Assembly: GCA_037576215.1 (NCBI GenBank)
Contig: JBANDB010000006.1
Span: 4,340,001-4,404,000 of the forward strand
Direction: 5' to 3'
Origin: Armillaria gallica
Lineage: Eukaryota > Basidiomycota > Agaricomycetes > Agaricales > Physalacriaceae
DNA: 64,000 nt
This document shows, piece after piece, positions 35,349-46,866 of this stretch (the stretch's first letter is position 1; each line of letters starts with the position of its first letter). Below the pieces are notes generated by a model, which saw only the letters and a program-made list of their open reading frames with translations, had not been told where the DNA came from and did no database searches. Position numbers and translations under genes: made by a program.

Positions 35349-35996
35349 CCTCTTTTAATGCCCTATATAGGCCATAGAGTTTGAGTTTGGGCTGGCTATA
35401 CTTTAATTTGACAGTGTTGAGTAAAATAGAACCAAAGTGGGAAGGGTATCTTTGTTTTGGGTTAGAAGGATCCTCTTGAAAGATGGTGTATCCAACTGCT
35501 TGTGTGCTCATGTTGACTGCTAGGATGACAGGTGCATCCAACTTATAATTGATCAGGCATAGAGCATGTGAGTTAATGATTTCTTGTTTCAGTGCCTTTT
35601 GAGCGGCTTCTTGATTGGGTCCCCAGAAAAACTCAACTCCCTTGCAGGTGAGGTTTACTAGAGGCTTCACCAGCAGGCTGTAGTTGTGGACATATATCTA
35701 TAGGATTCCAGCTATTCCTAAGACTGAGCAGACATCTGTAAGGTCTAGACATAGATCCCAGTTCTTGATTTTGTCAACCTTTCTATCTTTGGGTATTCTA
35801 CCCTCATAAGTGCACTTGTTGCCAACAATAATTGCTTCTGGCACGCAGAGATATGCCTTCTTTCCTGACCAAGTGTACACCCAGCATATTTCATCCACTG
35901 CACTACCTGATTGAGATTCTGGAAATGCTCCCATACAAAGTGGCAGATTCCCAAATTATCAAGTATTATTTTGTATCTGCCGTCTGCTGTCTCATA
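35349..35996 (-). pseudogene. gypsy2: reverse transcriptase connection region and RNase H N-terminal half
   Basis: The minus strand reads YKIILDNLGICHFVWEHFQN, then VVQWMKYAGCTL, EGRIPKDRKVDKIKNW and SVLGIAGI. It continues with WGPNQEAAQKALKQEIINSH, DAPVILAVNMSTQAVGYTIF, QPKLKLYGLYRALKEA. This is the thumb/connection and RNase H start of the same gypsy clade as 22798-23187. The RNase H Asp in ILAVD reads ILAVN. Joined in frame to 38401 when element D is removed (GPIT[R/C]YETADGRYK). Confidence 0.88.
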
Positions 35997-36000
35997 GCGG

Positions 36001-38396
36001 TGATATGCTTGGTATCAGGCTACTCATGGATTTTGCAATTTTATATCAAATAACGCAGTCTACAAGCAGTACAGAGAGCTATAGTGAAGGCTTTACACTG
36101 ATAGCTAGAATACTACATAAGATAGTGAGCAATACAGTATAAGAACAGACTTAGAAGTGACATCTAGATGAGTCAACTCTACAAGCCTTCAACACTGAAT
36201 GCTATTCCCTGCCCAAAACAAGACTATTTACAGTCGGAACCAAGGGACACATCGAGATGAGTTACAAACAATAAAGCAGAACACAGAAGGACTAGATTAC
36301 TTGTTATCTTGACAACTTGAATAAACCTAGAAGAGAATCGCTAAGTCCACAACAGTTCACACCATGAAATGAACTTAGTCTAGAACATGAATAAACTTGG
36401 AATAACTGAATAACTGATGCTTGGCGCTGAGATAGCTAAAGATCATGCAGTGATCGAAGCAAATACAATCTCGGTCTGACAATCGATCACGATCGGTGGT
36501 TACATCCTTGAAATACTGCGCAATTCATAGTATTGAATAGGAATCCACATGGCAAGGCATGAAGGAGAAGCAAGAAGTTCCTACAGGCCATTAGGACACT
36601 CTCCAGCAATAGAATGACTGCTAGTCATTCCATTTAACTGAATAGAAACCTCAGAATGGTGCAATCCTTGTAAATTAATTACTCATTGTTTGTATTGATA
36701 CCCAAAGCTCATACCATAATTACTTTTAGATACAAGCTCCTATACCTAGACTAGAAATCATATAAATTAGCAGTGACTAGATGCATAAAGGCAGGAAAGC
36801 ATTCCCCCATGTTTGTGCTAGTAGCCTTATAGCTACCTAATCAATCACTGGTTTTAATTGCATATCCTTGACTGAAGTGAATTAAGTTTACCAAGTCAAC
36901 CCCAAAAGAGCAACTATAAGTAATCTAGAAGAACTAAGTAGGAAGAAGAGTTGTCCCCATGTTTGTGCCTTGCTAGTTAATTGAACTGCTCTGCATACAA
37001 AGGCCTCATGCTCCCTCACTGACTAAAGTGATCTAGACATGCTAAGTTGACCACAGACCGAAGATGTTGCCTAGTTGAAGTGAAATAAGCCCTAGAACAC
37101 TTTAAGTTCAAATAGTTAACGAATCAGTGTACTCTAGAGTCTGTGTACTCTTTGCAAGTCTTGTACTTAAAGCCAGGACCTGTGTGTTCTTTGTAGAGTC
37201 TGTGTACTCTTTGTAGAACTTTGGTTCTTTGTTGCAAGTGCATGTGCTTGTGTTGTAATTGAGTCCGTGTACTGTACCCGATCAGGAAGCTGGACATATA
37301 TGGAAGCTGGACACTCCGACTTTTCTCGGCAACTACTCAGTGGAATTGCAAACAGATTTTTGCAGTGTCATCCGACTACTATTGGGCATCTTCTTCAATA
37401 TGTCTAGTGGTCCCTTTCCACATTATGTACCCTACAATTTTGATATTTCTTTCTGAAAGGCCCAGATTGGTGCATAATATACAATGTGTATTAACTTTGT
37501 AGCTCATTATAGCTTGTGCACGCATCAAGTCAGGACATGAGAATATACTTGTCATTGGTAAGACTGAATTTAGATAGTAGAGACAGTCTGGAGGCTACAT
37601 TTGAATGGACCAGATAATATATATGCCACATGTGGTCATTTTGCCCTGTTTCTAGTGCACCTCCTTATCTATGACCTGGACAGCTGAAACCCATGTTCAG
37701 TATGCTCAAAAATCTGAAATACATTTACTTTCCATTTTGCATTGTCTGCCAGTCTTTTCATGCTCTTCCGACAATTCCAGAGCTTGTGTCCAGCTTCTCT
37801 GTTTTGGACATTTTATGACCACTTATCAGTAATTGGTTTTTGAGATTTATTTATGGGCCATTCACATAACAGCTACTATTACATCTTCTCTAGAATATAT
37901 TTCACTGTCCAACAAAAAATAAATCAAGCAAAACAGTGCAGAATTGGACGAAGGAGACTTGATTCTTTTCAGGGTGTCCAGCTTCCCAATTAGGCACAGT
38001 ACTCCAGAGCAATTACACCCTTTGTAGACCTCTAGGTCTTTGATTGTTCAATTGTTAAAGCTTGTCTAGTTAAGGCCTTACCAGCTCTCCTAGACGAAGT
38101 CATTTTGAGTCTAAGCCACTCAAATTATACCTTACAAACCCCCATGTCCATATACCTCACTATCGTGATTAGTGTATCTTATGTAAACACTTCTAGATTT
38201 GAATCAAAGTTGTTTTGAAACAAACCCAATTGATTATCGATATCTAAGTACACCACAAGTGCTTCTACTGTACTCACCCTCAAACTTAAACATTGGTGAT
38301 TGTGTGTGTGTGTGTATATGTGCATGTGATTCAGTATCTAGATTGACGATCTAGACACTTGTTGCATTTGCGCACTGCCCGTTACCAAGCACATCA
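36001..38396. mobile_element. Element D (2396 bp), LTR-like, inserted in gypsy2 reverse transcriptase
   Basis: The left end TGATATGCTTGGTATCAGGC and the inverted right end TGATGTGCTTGGTAACGGGC match at 17 of 20 positions and show TG..CA termini. Flanks GCGG (35997-36000) and GCAG (38397-38400) form a 4-bp duplication with one CpG transition. Removal restores the gypsy2 frame exactly. The interior lacks ORFs of note. It holds a short tandem RTCTGTGTACTCTTTG array (about 37135-37215) and a (TG)n run near 38300. It is either a long solo LTR or a non-autonomous element with inverted ends; only one copy is in the window. Confidence 0.78.
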
Positions 38397-38400
38397 GCAG

Positions 38401-39003
38401 GTGATGGGTCCTTTCACACCCAGATCGTCTTAGTGCATGTAGGTTATATCTCCATATAGGACTTGCATTGAATTTGTCTATCCCATTGGTAGCATGCTGA
38501 GGCAGAAAGTGCCTAGAGGTGTTTGGAAGGTAGTGAGATCTTTACTCTTTACTGAGAGTAACCTTTGATCAAAGGCTATAAAGAGGTCAAATATGCTATA
38601 ACAAGTGTGCATGCCAAAGGTTTCCACTAGCTGTTCTATAAGCAGAGGCACCCCTGAGTTGCAGATAGTGACAGCATTGAGCAGCTGTAAGTCATGTATG
38701 ATCCAAAGTGAGCATCTGTCTTTCTTAAAGACTGTGAACCATTTGGAATGGTATGAAGAACTAGAAGGCTCATATATTCCAGAAGATATCTTGTCTTTGA
38801 CAATTTCTATAACTTCATGGTATAGGCCTGGAGGAATAGGAATATTTCTATGTACCCAAGGAATGTGTTTTATGACAGGGATGGTGACTGGGGAAAAGAA
38901 ATCTTCTCTGAATTTCCTCTTCTGTGATTCATCTCAAGTGAATCTGCTCTCTTGCAGCATTATGAAGTGATGCATGAGCTTCTGCTCTTCTGGCTATAGG
39001 AAA
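38401..39003 (-). pseudogene. gypsy2: reverse transcriptase fingers and palm
   Basis: The minus strand reads IPWVHRNIPIPPGLYHEVIE, IVKDKISSGIYEPSSSSYHS, KWFTVFKKD, IIHDLQLLNAVTI, VETFGMHTCYSIFDLFIAFD, LTTFQTPLGTFCLSMLPMG, then TNSMQVLYGDITYMH and DDLGVKGPIT. These are the standard palm motifs including the catalytic Asp of SIFDL; the second DD is kept next to a stop codon. Frame changes near PMG and stops show it is dead. Confidence 0.88.
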
Positions 39004-40376
39004 TTCCCAGGGTGATTTTCTTCTATAATATCATGGTTTTCTTGAGTGTAGTGTCTGATTGGATGAAATCCCAGTGGATGAGTGGAAAAAATAGGTATAT
39101 CTGCTAGTGGGTCACCAGTGATCTCTCAGATAATCCAAAACTCTTCAGGTAGTGTTGTGAGTATAGGTTTGACATGCTGGTCAACCTTTTTATACTTCTT
39201 TTTCTTAGGCTTGGGGCATGTGATCTCAAAGATGCCAGTTGGTTGGAAGTAAGCAGGTTCACTGTGTATGCTGTCCACTTCAAACAGATCCATGAATAAG
39301 AGCTTGTGAGACTGGTTGACATACTGCATTTGTGGGTTCAGAGAAATCCATAGGGGCAGACATGAAAGAAGAGAGAGTGCATAGAGAAGTGTCATATTGG
39401 TTGCTTGCTATTTCCCTAGCATTCTTAATGTAAGGCTGGGATAGGGCCAGGCCATCTGTGTGCTTGACCTGGTTTTCTGTTATAGCATTGACAGAAATGG
39501 CATATCTGAGTATAGATGTTATGTTTATGAGTGGTTGAGCCATCTGCAGTGAGTGTAAGTGAGTGTTGACTGATATTGAGAGTCCCAATTCACCTTGAGC
39601 AGAAAATAGGTCCTTGCTTAAGGAAAATTTGTGTGTGGGTTATAGGGTGGATGCGGCTCATGGATATGCGAATTTGAGTTGTTGTGTCCCTGTAGCCAAG
39701 AGAAGAGCAGCTTGCCTCTTTCATGAGCAGGGATTACTGTTTCCATTCCAGTGTTAGGATTGCAGATAGTGAGGATTTGTTCTCCATTTGCTTGATTGTC
39801 TATCTTGGTTTTGCAAAGCATAGAGAATGGTCATCCTAGTAGAACATCATACACAGCAAGTTCTACCACATGCACTTGAAGAAGCACTTCTAACCCTTTG
39901 AAGTTGAAGGGTACATTCCTGCAAAGGCTGAGAGACCATCTGGTCTCTCTGTTCGTGTTAGTAAGTGCTATCTTGACAGATGGATCCAGAGGCATTCCAC
40001 ATTGGTGCCATACAGCAGCAGACATTGCTACAACCTGTGAGCCTTCATCCAGTACTGACTCTACTTTGTGTAGACCATCAATAACTGGTGTTAAAGCTCT
40101 TAAGCCTCCTGCTTCATCCGCTACCACTATATGCATGTGGCATCTGATCTGGAGATGCATGATGAGCAGCTGGTCATGTCTGGCAGTGGCTGCTCCTGCT
40201 TTTCTGCCTTCAACAGGTACTTTCCAGTTGGTCAGAGCTTTTTTGAGCTTGTTGCAGATCCCTGGGCTTTTTTCACATAGTTCTTTGATGGAGACTTCAA
40301 CTTTGGAATCTAAAACACAGTTGTAGAGATCTTCTGTGGTCCCTGTCTTAATGATAGGTACAGTATGCTTGTACTG
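39004..40376 (-). pseudogene. gypsy2: retropepsin-like protease and spacer to reverse transcriptase
   Basis: The minus strand reads LTPVIDGLHKVESVLDEGSQ, VVAMSAAVWHQCGMPLDP, FKGLEVLLQVHVVELAVYDV, LLG. This is the D-x-G loop (LDEGS), strand and ALLG-type block of the clade's retroviral-type protease. Then come TICNPNTGMETVIPAHERGK and a poorly conserved spacer to 39000 with many stops (KPKKKKYKKV, EEFWII). Upstream (40160-40376) an EVSIKELCEKSPGICNKLKK block matches the region preceding the protease in relatives. Confidence 0.82.
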
Positions 40377-40847
40377 TCACTGATGATCCTTCTTCATATC
40401 AGCAGATGGAGTTCCTGATTTAGTAGGTGCATCTGCAGCTGCAGTGGGTTCCTTAACCACTGGCTCAGCTGTGGTGAGTACTGTTGCAGATGGCTGGTTG
40501 GCCCCAGTGACTGATATTATTATCTCCACTTTCTTGAAGAGTTTCACTGGCCTTTTGCCTGGTGGTCTGTCATCCTTCTTGGCTTTTACCTGCTCTTGAA
40601 GAATTTGCTCAAGAATCTTGATAGCTGGGTCCTCTTCATCCTCTTCAGCATCAGACTGCTCTTGTAAACATGCTATCAGTTGGGCAGCTTGTGCCTCTGC
40701 ATGTTTCTTATACAAGCTCATGAGCTGTGATGGTGTAACCATGGTGAATGTGCTTGTGTTCCCCAGTTTGAACCTAAAGCCTTGTGGATATATGACACCC
40801 ACTGGTACACTGTACCTGTGCTAGGTAGATATCATGTTGATTGTGGC
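40377..40847 (-). pseudogene. gypsy2: gag-side segment
   Basis: Open minus-strand frame of 141 codons with a helical Gln/Glu-rich stretch (LQEQSDAEEDEEDPAIKIL) and a Lys/Pro-rich basic stretch (KKDDRPPGKRPVKLFKKVE). It leads in phase into the protease region. The upstream part of gag is not in the window because gypsy3 begins at 40848. Confidence 0.6.
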
Positions 40848-41866
40848 AGTGTCGTGCCCACAGCATGTTTAAGGGTGTAATTTTGCAAAAATGTTATACC
40901 TTACATGTTAGCAATGCAGAGGCATCACAAGTGGGCTGACAGTGCAAGTGGTATGCAAAGAAGCAAGGTCACCAAGGTAGAGAGCTTTATGATAGAAAAA
41001 GAAGCAGCAGAATTAAAACATAAAGACTTCATTGTTGCACTGTACCTTACAGACATGCATGACAACAAGGCTGAAGAGCAAGCTAGCTTGCTAAACCATC
41101 CATTTGCAATAGAGAATTTAACTTCAGTGGGATCTGCTTGTACATGGGCTGAGACTAATTTAGATAACAATGCATCTGTAATCTATGATGTGTGGTCTCT
41201 GGAGATCCAGAAAAATGATATCAAGAACCCTGGGCATGGCCTAGAAACAGACTCCAGCCAATGGAAATAGTGAGTGGGCTCGAAGTCCAAAGCATTTCTT
41301 GGTTACCAAGTCTAGAATATGATACTGTCACCTTCAGAGCAGACTTGAAAGCTGAATACAAAGTATGATCAGTGATTGAGGATTAAGCAACTATTGAGTG
41401 CACATCTGTGGGCTACTCTGTTGCTTGAGTGAGCAATGTAGACATTGCTTAGCTCTTTGAAACTACTAAAAAGAGAAACAAGCAGCACACTGTCTAGAGC
41501 ACTGTACCAGTTCAGACAAGGAAGTATTGGCCAACAACAAGTTAAATTACTAAAAAGCTGTTTGTAACAATCAATCACCTGTAGTATAAGTAGAGTAGAA
41601 ATTCATGTAATAAGATAAGCTACCTACCTCTCATGTACCATAATAAAGTTTCAGTTTGGATCTGGACTTGTTGCGCTGTGTAAGAGTTAGTAACTTTGAG
41701 TCTCAGCTACAATGCAAGTTCAGTAAGCTCACAGAGAAATTGAATAAGAGAGAAATTTTAGATACAAACTTCAGTTTACTTGAGACAAGAAAGAGATTTG
41801 GAGGCAGTGACACTGCACCAGTTTCAAAAAGTTTACTTGGTTACATCTGAGAGAGAGCTGTAAGAG
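40848..41866 (+). repeat. LTR-like repeat E2, probable 5' LTR of gypsy3
   Basis: About 88-90% identical by eye to 21108-22130 over ~1 kb, starting TGTCGTGCCC (TGTCACACCT in E1) and ending GGTTACATCTGAGAGAGAGCT. It carries TATAAG (about 41584) and AATAAAG (about 41641), then ~200 bp to the end, as in an LTR in plus orientation. It lies upstream of the plus-strand gypsy3 gag. A frame at 40905-41270 is open only in this copy. The exact 3' boundary (TTACA at 41852 or AGCT at 41866) is unsettled. Confidence 0.6.
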
Positions 41867-42161
41867 GTGGTACTTCCATCTGCATGCATCTATGATATCT
41901 ATGATTTACTGTTGTTTGGCATTGGCTTTGCCAATGCCTCCTTATATACCTTGCACAGCTTTCAGTTACAGTAGTCCTTTCACTTGTAACACCTCATGTA
42001 GTCAACCAATATACATTGGTCAAAGCTATGTGGCATACCACAAGGATAAGTGACTCCTACACTTTTTTAGCTTTTTCAACTTTATTTGTTGGTTATTACT
42101 GCTTCTCCCTCAGAATTTTGTTTTCCCAAAGAACTCGCACTACTTTGATAACTCAAATACA
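41867..42161 (+). other. gypsy3 leader
   Basis: Non-coding stretch between the E2 repeat and the gypsy3 gag start codon (42162). No tRNA-complementary primer site starting TGG is seen next to E2. Confidence 0.5.
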
Positions 42162-42270
42162 ATGATGGCACCAAGAACTCGAGCTTGACTCACAGGATCT
42201 GCAAGCGTGACAGATGATGATGCCCAACCAAGTATTGACCCTACAAGTGATGCAGAATCATCATTGCGAG
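42162..42270 (+). pseudogene. gypsy3: gag N-terminus, first segment
   Basis: It begins MMAPRTRA, then a TGA, then LTGSASVTDDDAQPSIDPTS and ESSLR. It continues in frame at 55281 (GPGEVQRSHINEAS) when gypsy1 and one copy of its 5-bp duplication are removed. The TGA replaces what would be CGA. Confidence 0.75.
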
Positions 42271-42660
42271 TGTTATGCCCGGACTCAGGTGGAACAAGCA
42301 AGCACTGATTGAGATAACCTCGCACTTCGGGTTGAACCTCAATAGCGGCAATACTCGCAGACTGTGAGTGCAAGCAGATAACACGTAGCAGGAAGTTGAG
42401 AGGATAAGTCCGGTATGTATTAACTTAGCTTGAAGCTAGGGTACATGGCTGAGAGCTATGCTACTTATATATTCTTCGGTTCATTTCTAATAATAATCGG
42501 GTCGTGCGGTTGTCAGACGATAAATGTCAGGAGACCTGTCAGTATCCAGGCAGCTGAGCTGTTGTGCGTAGGATGCGTGGATAAGAGCTGGGTATCATGT
42601 GGTCGATCAAGGTGCCGAGGTGCCGAGATAAGATAAGGAAAAAGTGGAAAAATCGTAACA
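42271..42660 (-). repeat. gypsy1 3' LTR (390 bp)
   Basis: The plus-strand ends are TGTTATGCCCGG and AAAAATCGTAACA, with TG..CA and a 5-bp inverted TGTTA/TAACA. Compared with the 5' LTR it lacks a 25-bp tandem duplication near its right end and differs by about a dozen transitions, nearly all at CpG. Confidence 0.93.
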
Positions 42661-42674
42661 TTACCCCCTTGTTA
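42661..42674 (-). other. gypsy1 polypurine tract
   Basis: The sense strand reads AACAAGGGGGTAA directly before the 3' LTR (TGTTACG...), the purine-rich primer site for plus-strand synthesis. Confidence 0.8.
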
Positions 42675-42723
42675 AAGGCAGGCGTCCTGACTGCCATTAG
42701 GGCTCGTTGTTTTCTGAGTCGCT

Positions 42724-43383
42724 TCACGTCGAGTTCCAGTAGTCTTTGATAAGGTTGCGCCATTGTTCACGGTCCGGTTCTTCAACCCAAAGTTGCTTCC
42801 TGTCTTGTCGCTGCGCGAGGTAGGAGGTTACGCCGTACTCAAACTTGCAGTCGTTGATCTGGACCACACGCTTGTGTTCCTTGGTTACGATTTTGGGTAT
42901 GTCGACTCGCTGTGTGTGGCTTGACTTGTCTTCATACTCCTTGATCACTTCCTGTGTGTTTCCCATTTCGTTGTCTCTGACCCAGGAGTTATGCTCCCGT
43001 GTCCATCCCTTCCACTTGACAAAGTAGTCAATGGCTTTTCATGACTTTCGCCCTCGTGCTCCTCGAATTGTATGGGTTCGGGAGTCGAGGACCTCTTCGA
43101 TTTCGTATTCTTCTTTGTCTTTGATGAGGTCCGGTGGTGGTGGAGGTGGTAGTTCCTGGTTAGGGAATGCTGGCGGTGTGTATGGGGTCAAGAGCTTCTC
43201 GTTGAAGCGTGGGTGAATCTTCCAGTGCAGCGGCAGCTTGAGCTTGTATGTGCTGGCACCTGCTTTTTCGAGAATTAGGAAGGGCCCGACATATTTGTCG
43301 TCAAGCTTCTTCTTTGGTCATGGTAGATGAAGGTTCGTGGTGTCGAGCCACACACGATCACCTATCTGATATGGATGGGCAGG
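42724..43383 (-). pseudogene. gypsy1 pol: C-terminal region with chromodomain
   Basis: Downstream of the integrase core the minus strand reads YQIGDRVWLDTTNLHLP, DDKYVGPFLILEKAGASTYK, LHWKIHPRFNEKLLTPY, then YEIEEVLDSRTHTIRGARG. A TGA follows where Arg is expected, then IDYFVKWKGWTREHNSW. YEIEEVLDSR and FVKWKGW are the chromodomain hallmarks (aromatic cage and beta strand). Chromodomains direct integration to marked chromatin in related elements. The frame ends at 42724 (LIKDYWNST). TGA codons at about 43038 and 43317 replace CGA. Confidence 0.9.
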
Positions 43384-44589
43384 TCATTTCCTCTTGTCGT
43401 ACTGATTCGTCATTCTTCCTGCTGCTTCTTCGAGTGCTTTCTGGGTTTCGGCGTGGACTGTGGTCATTTTCTTAATGAAGTCCTCGGCGGCGGGGTTCGA
43501 GACTGGGGAGGATCGTCGCGAGTCCAGAAGAATTCGGGGATTTCGGCCGTAGAGTACCATGAAGGGACTTTTGCCTGTTGCACTATGAATGCGGTTGTTG
43601 TGCACGAACTTGGCGAGTGGGAGCCAGTCGCTCCAATCCGTTTGTCGGTGGTTAATGAAGATGCGAAAGTACTTTTCAACTTCTTGGTTAACTTGTTCAG
43701 TCTGTGGGTGGAATGCCGTGGACGCGTTGGGCATGATATCGAGCATCCAGTATAGTTCCTTCATGAATTTCAATACGAATTGCGGGCCACGGTCAGATAT
43801 GACTACTTGGGGCATACCGTGGTGTGCATATACATGGTCTTGGAGAATTCGGGCCCATCCTTTGGCTGACAGCTCGGTGTTACAGGCGACAGGGATGATG
43901 GCCTTCGAGAATCAGTCGACGATCATGAGGATCACATCGTGTCCGTTCGAGTCAGGGAGTCCCGTGACCATGTCTACGGATATGTGCATCCATGGCCCGA
44001 CAGGAACCGTGTTCGGATAAAGCGGAGCGACTTTGGCGGCCATGCTCGACTTCATTCGCTGGCAGGTTTCACAGCCTTTAATGTAGGCTTCAACGTCTTT
44101 CTTCATCTTGGGCCACCAGTAGTTGCAGAGCACTAGCTCCTTCATCTTCTCGATCCCTGGGTGCCCGGCGGTAATGTGGTCATGGTACTGGGAGATGATT
44201 TCTCTCCGCAGCGCATGCTTTCTTGGTACATAGATGCGGTTGTCGTAGTACAGAATCCCTTCCTTTTGGGATATGCCTCGTTCGTGGTTGAGGGACGTGG
44301 TGACGCCTTCATCCCACAATTCTTCCTGTCAGGTCGCTTCTTCGATTCGCTGATGGACTTCAGTGGTCGTGGGCATGATGAGGGCGTGGAAGTGCGCTGG
44401 CTGGAGGATGACAATGTCGTTGTTGTCCTTCAGTCCCTGGTCGTGGTCTTGTCGTTGGGAAAGTAAGTCGGCTTTCACGTTCTGGGCGCCGGGCTTGTGG
44501 AAGAGCTTGAAGCGGTATTCGGCAAGCTCAGTGACCCATCGCGCTTGTCGTCAGTTCGGCTTCTGTGGTAGTCGGAAATACTGGAGGTT
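43384..44589 (-). pseudogene. gypsy1 pol: integrase zinc domain and catalytic core
   Basis: In order: RNase H tail and tether (RWVTELAEYRFKLFHKPGAQ, then NVKADLLSQR); zinc domain H..H (YHDHITAGHPGIEKMKELV) and CETCQRMK (C-x2-C); core D1 in ISVDMVTGLPDS (about 43965); D2 in VVISDRGPQFV (about 43790); E in QVNQEVEKYFRIF (about 43680); and LPLAKFVHNNRIHSATGKSP. All three catalytic acids are present. TGA at 43912-43914 interrupts MIVD|FSK where relatives have Arg; others lie near 44328 and 44556. Confidence 0.92.
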
Positions 44590-45405
44590 CTAATGATCCA
44601 TCCAGATTTCTATGTCTTTCGTGGCGCCCATAAGGTAATGGCGCCATTCGGAGAGCGCAAGCATGATCGCGAGCAGCTCCTTGTCGTAGATCTCGTAGTT
44701 TCTTTCCGTGGCACAGAGTGACTTCGACATGAAGGCCACTGGGCGCCAGACCCCGTTCTGCTGCTGACTGAGGACAGCACCGACTGCTCTTTCACTGGCA
44801 TTGGCTTCGACTCGGAACGGGTCGTCATCATTCAGGATGGCCAGGATGATGTCCTTGGCCATTCGTTGTTTCAATTCCTGGAAGGCCTTGTCCTGCGCTT
44901 CCATCCATTTCCACTCTGTGTTGCCTGTCAGCTGGGTGAGGGGTTTGACAACCTTGGAGTACATCTTGATGAACTTCCAGTAGAAGTTCATGAATCCTAG
45001 GAATGACTGGAGTTCCTTCTTGAGTTGTGGCGTCGGCCATTCCGTGATTCCCGTGATCTTGACAGGGTCCATTCAGATGGAGTCCTGGCTGATGATGACA
45101 CCGAGGTACTCAGTCTCGAGGACCTCAAACTCGCACTTCTCCGCTTTGAGGAAGAGTTTGTTCTTGCGAAGCCGTTGGAGAACGTGCTTCACAATCTGTC
45201 GGTGCTCCCCCAAGTCTTTGGAGAAGATCAGGATGTCGTCCAGATAGATGGTGACCTTGCCTTCGGTAATCAGGTCCTTGAATATGTCGTTCATCATCCA
45301 CTGGAAAGTCGTGGGCGAATTTGTAAGCCCAAAAAACATGACGGTGGGTTTGAAGAGTCCACGGTTCATTCAGAAGGCAGCCTTTTCCTCATCTCCTTCC
45401 TTGAT
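44590..45405 (-). pseudogene. gypsy1 pol: reverse transcriptase palm/thumb and RNase H
   Basis: The minus strand reads IKEGDEEKAAF, TGA (45370-45372), MNRGLFKPTVMFFGLTNSPT, then VTIYLDDILIFSKD (catalytic YLDD, about 45240), FLKAEKCEFEV and YLGVIIS. After a TGA at 45073-45075 come VKITGITEWPTP, LQSFLGFMNFYWKFI, FRVEANASERAVGAVLSQ (RNase H; the expected Asp in VEAD reads N) and YEIYDKELLAIM. Both TGAs stand where Arg (CGA) is conserved. A TAG ends the frame at 44590. It is joined to 48969 by removal of A3. Confidence 0.92.
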
Positions 45406-46866
45406 TCGGTGATAGGCCTCAGACTTCTGTGGCAACGGCAACACCAACTCAGAATGAGCTTGGTTAATTAACGTAGTGGCACGGCAATCAAGGCGATCGT
45501 GTGTGCGAGTGGTTCGGGGCACCTCCGTGCAGTAGAACAATTCCTCTATACACAAGAATACACTGCGACTTTAAGTCTGCGAAGTAGTACTGCTTGGTAG
45601 TCAAGTACTAAATGCTATGGCTTCAAGCCAGTAGGGATCTCTCGAAATGAGAGAGAACAAAAATGGGTATGACGTGAATACCACGAATCTGTATGAGAAA
45701 ACGTGCTGTGAGACTAGAAAACGTCGCACTACGGTAATCGGAGCGAGGCGAACGATGGAAGATAGACTAAACGGTCGGCAATAGTCTATGGGCGAGCGAG
45801 GCAATGAGAAAACAACGTGGGGACTGTGAGTGGCGAAATAAATGTGGAACAAGGTGCTGAGGGTGGACTGGCAAGAGAAAACGTTGAACTACAAAAACTG
45901 GTGGCGATACTGGTCCTATATGATGCGATGGTGCTGAGTTGATGTTGAAACTTGTCTGGTACTGAAACGATCCTATCCTATGTCAAACTAACCTTCAAGT
46001 ACACTCGGGGGACTGATACGATACGAAAACTGGCTGAAACTGATCCTAAGTCTGCTCTGAGACTACCCAAGTGGGCGATGATAATGATGGCAAAAGTGAA
46101 ACTGTAAAAACTCCAATGGTGCGAAAGTGAAATGATGACGGCCTATAAAGATAATGGGGGCGAGGTATAGCACGGTGATCACGTATTGGCACAGTATGAG
46201 CATGCACCAATAGTGTTAAGAGTGAAGAGCGCGTAGTGAAGAACTCTTCACAGTTAAAACCGTGAGATAACTCTGGTGAGCTCAAGAGTCGACATGCAAT
46301 CAAGAATATGCTGGTGCAAACAGTATATTGCCGTAGAACGGTGAATAAACGTTGTTTACTGGCGATAGACTAGAGTGTGACGATAATTGACGTAGTCTGG
46401 GGTCAACTGGAGATGAACTACCCTTGAACTATGTTTTCTAACTAGTTTTTATACTACAAGTACGAATTTATAAATAGAGTAAATACACGAGACTTAGTAA
46501 GGCCATAAAGCCTTGGCTTTGTAAAAATCGTAGGTAACATATGGTCCTTGGTCTTCTAAAGTAACAGCCATTCGTCGATGTTGCCGCGTATGGATGCGAA
46601 CCGTATGGTTTTTCTCGAGCGATGCACGGATTGTTAGGTGCTGTTTAGCTGCGGATTACTGAGTGATAGTCGTCGTACTGAGGAGTACGTGCGGGGTAAC
46701 GTTTTCTTGAAGCCTTGGCGAAGTAACAGCCTTAGTAAACACGGTCTGTAGTTGCCGTAGCTGCTATTGTCGTAGCTGGGAGGGTACTCGTGTCAATCAT
46801 GTCATTTTCATTAAGTGATCAATGAGCGCGTCAACTAGGTGCTTCTGAGTGATGCGTCAATTCCGT

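Noticed and set aside
21108..41866. E1 and E2 as the two LTRs of a single 20-kb element
   Set aside because: The gypsy2 integrase lies outside E1 and its RNase H inside, and E1 removal rejoins gypsy2 pol, so E1 is an insertion.
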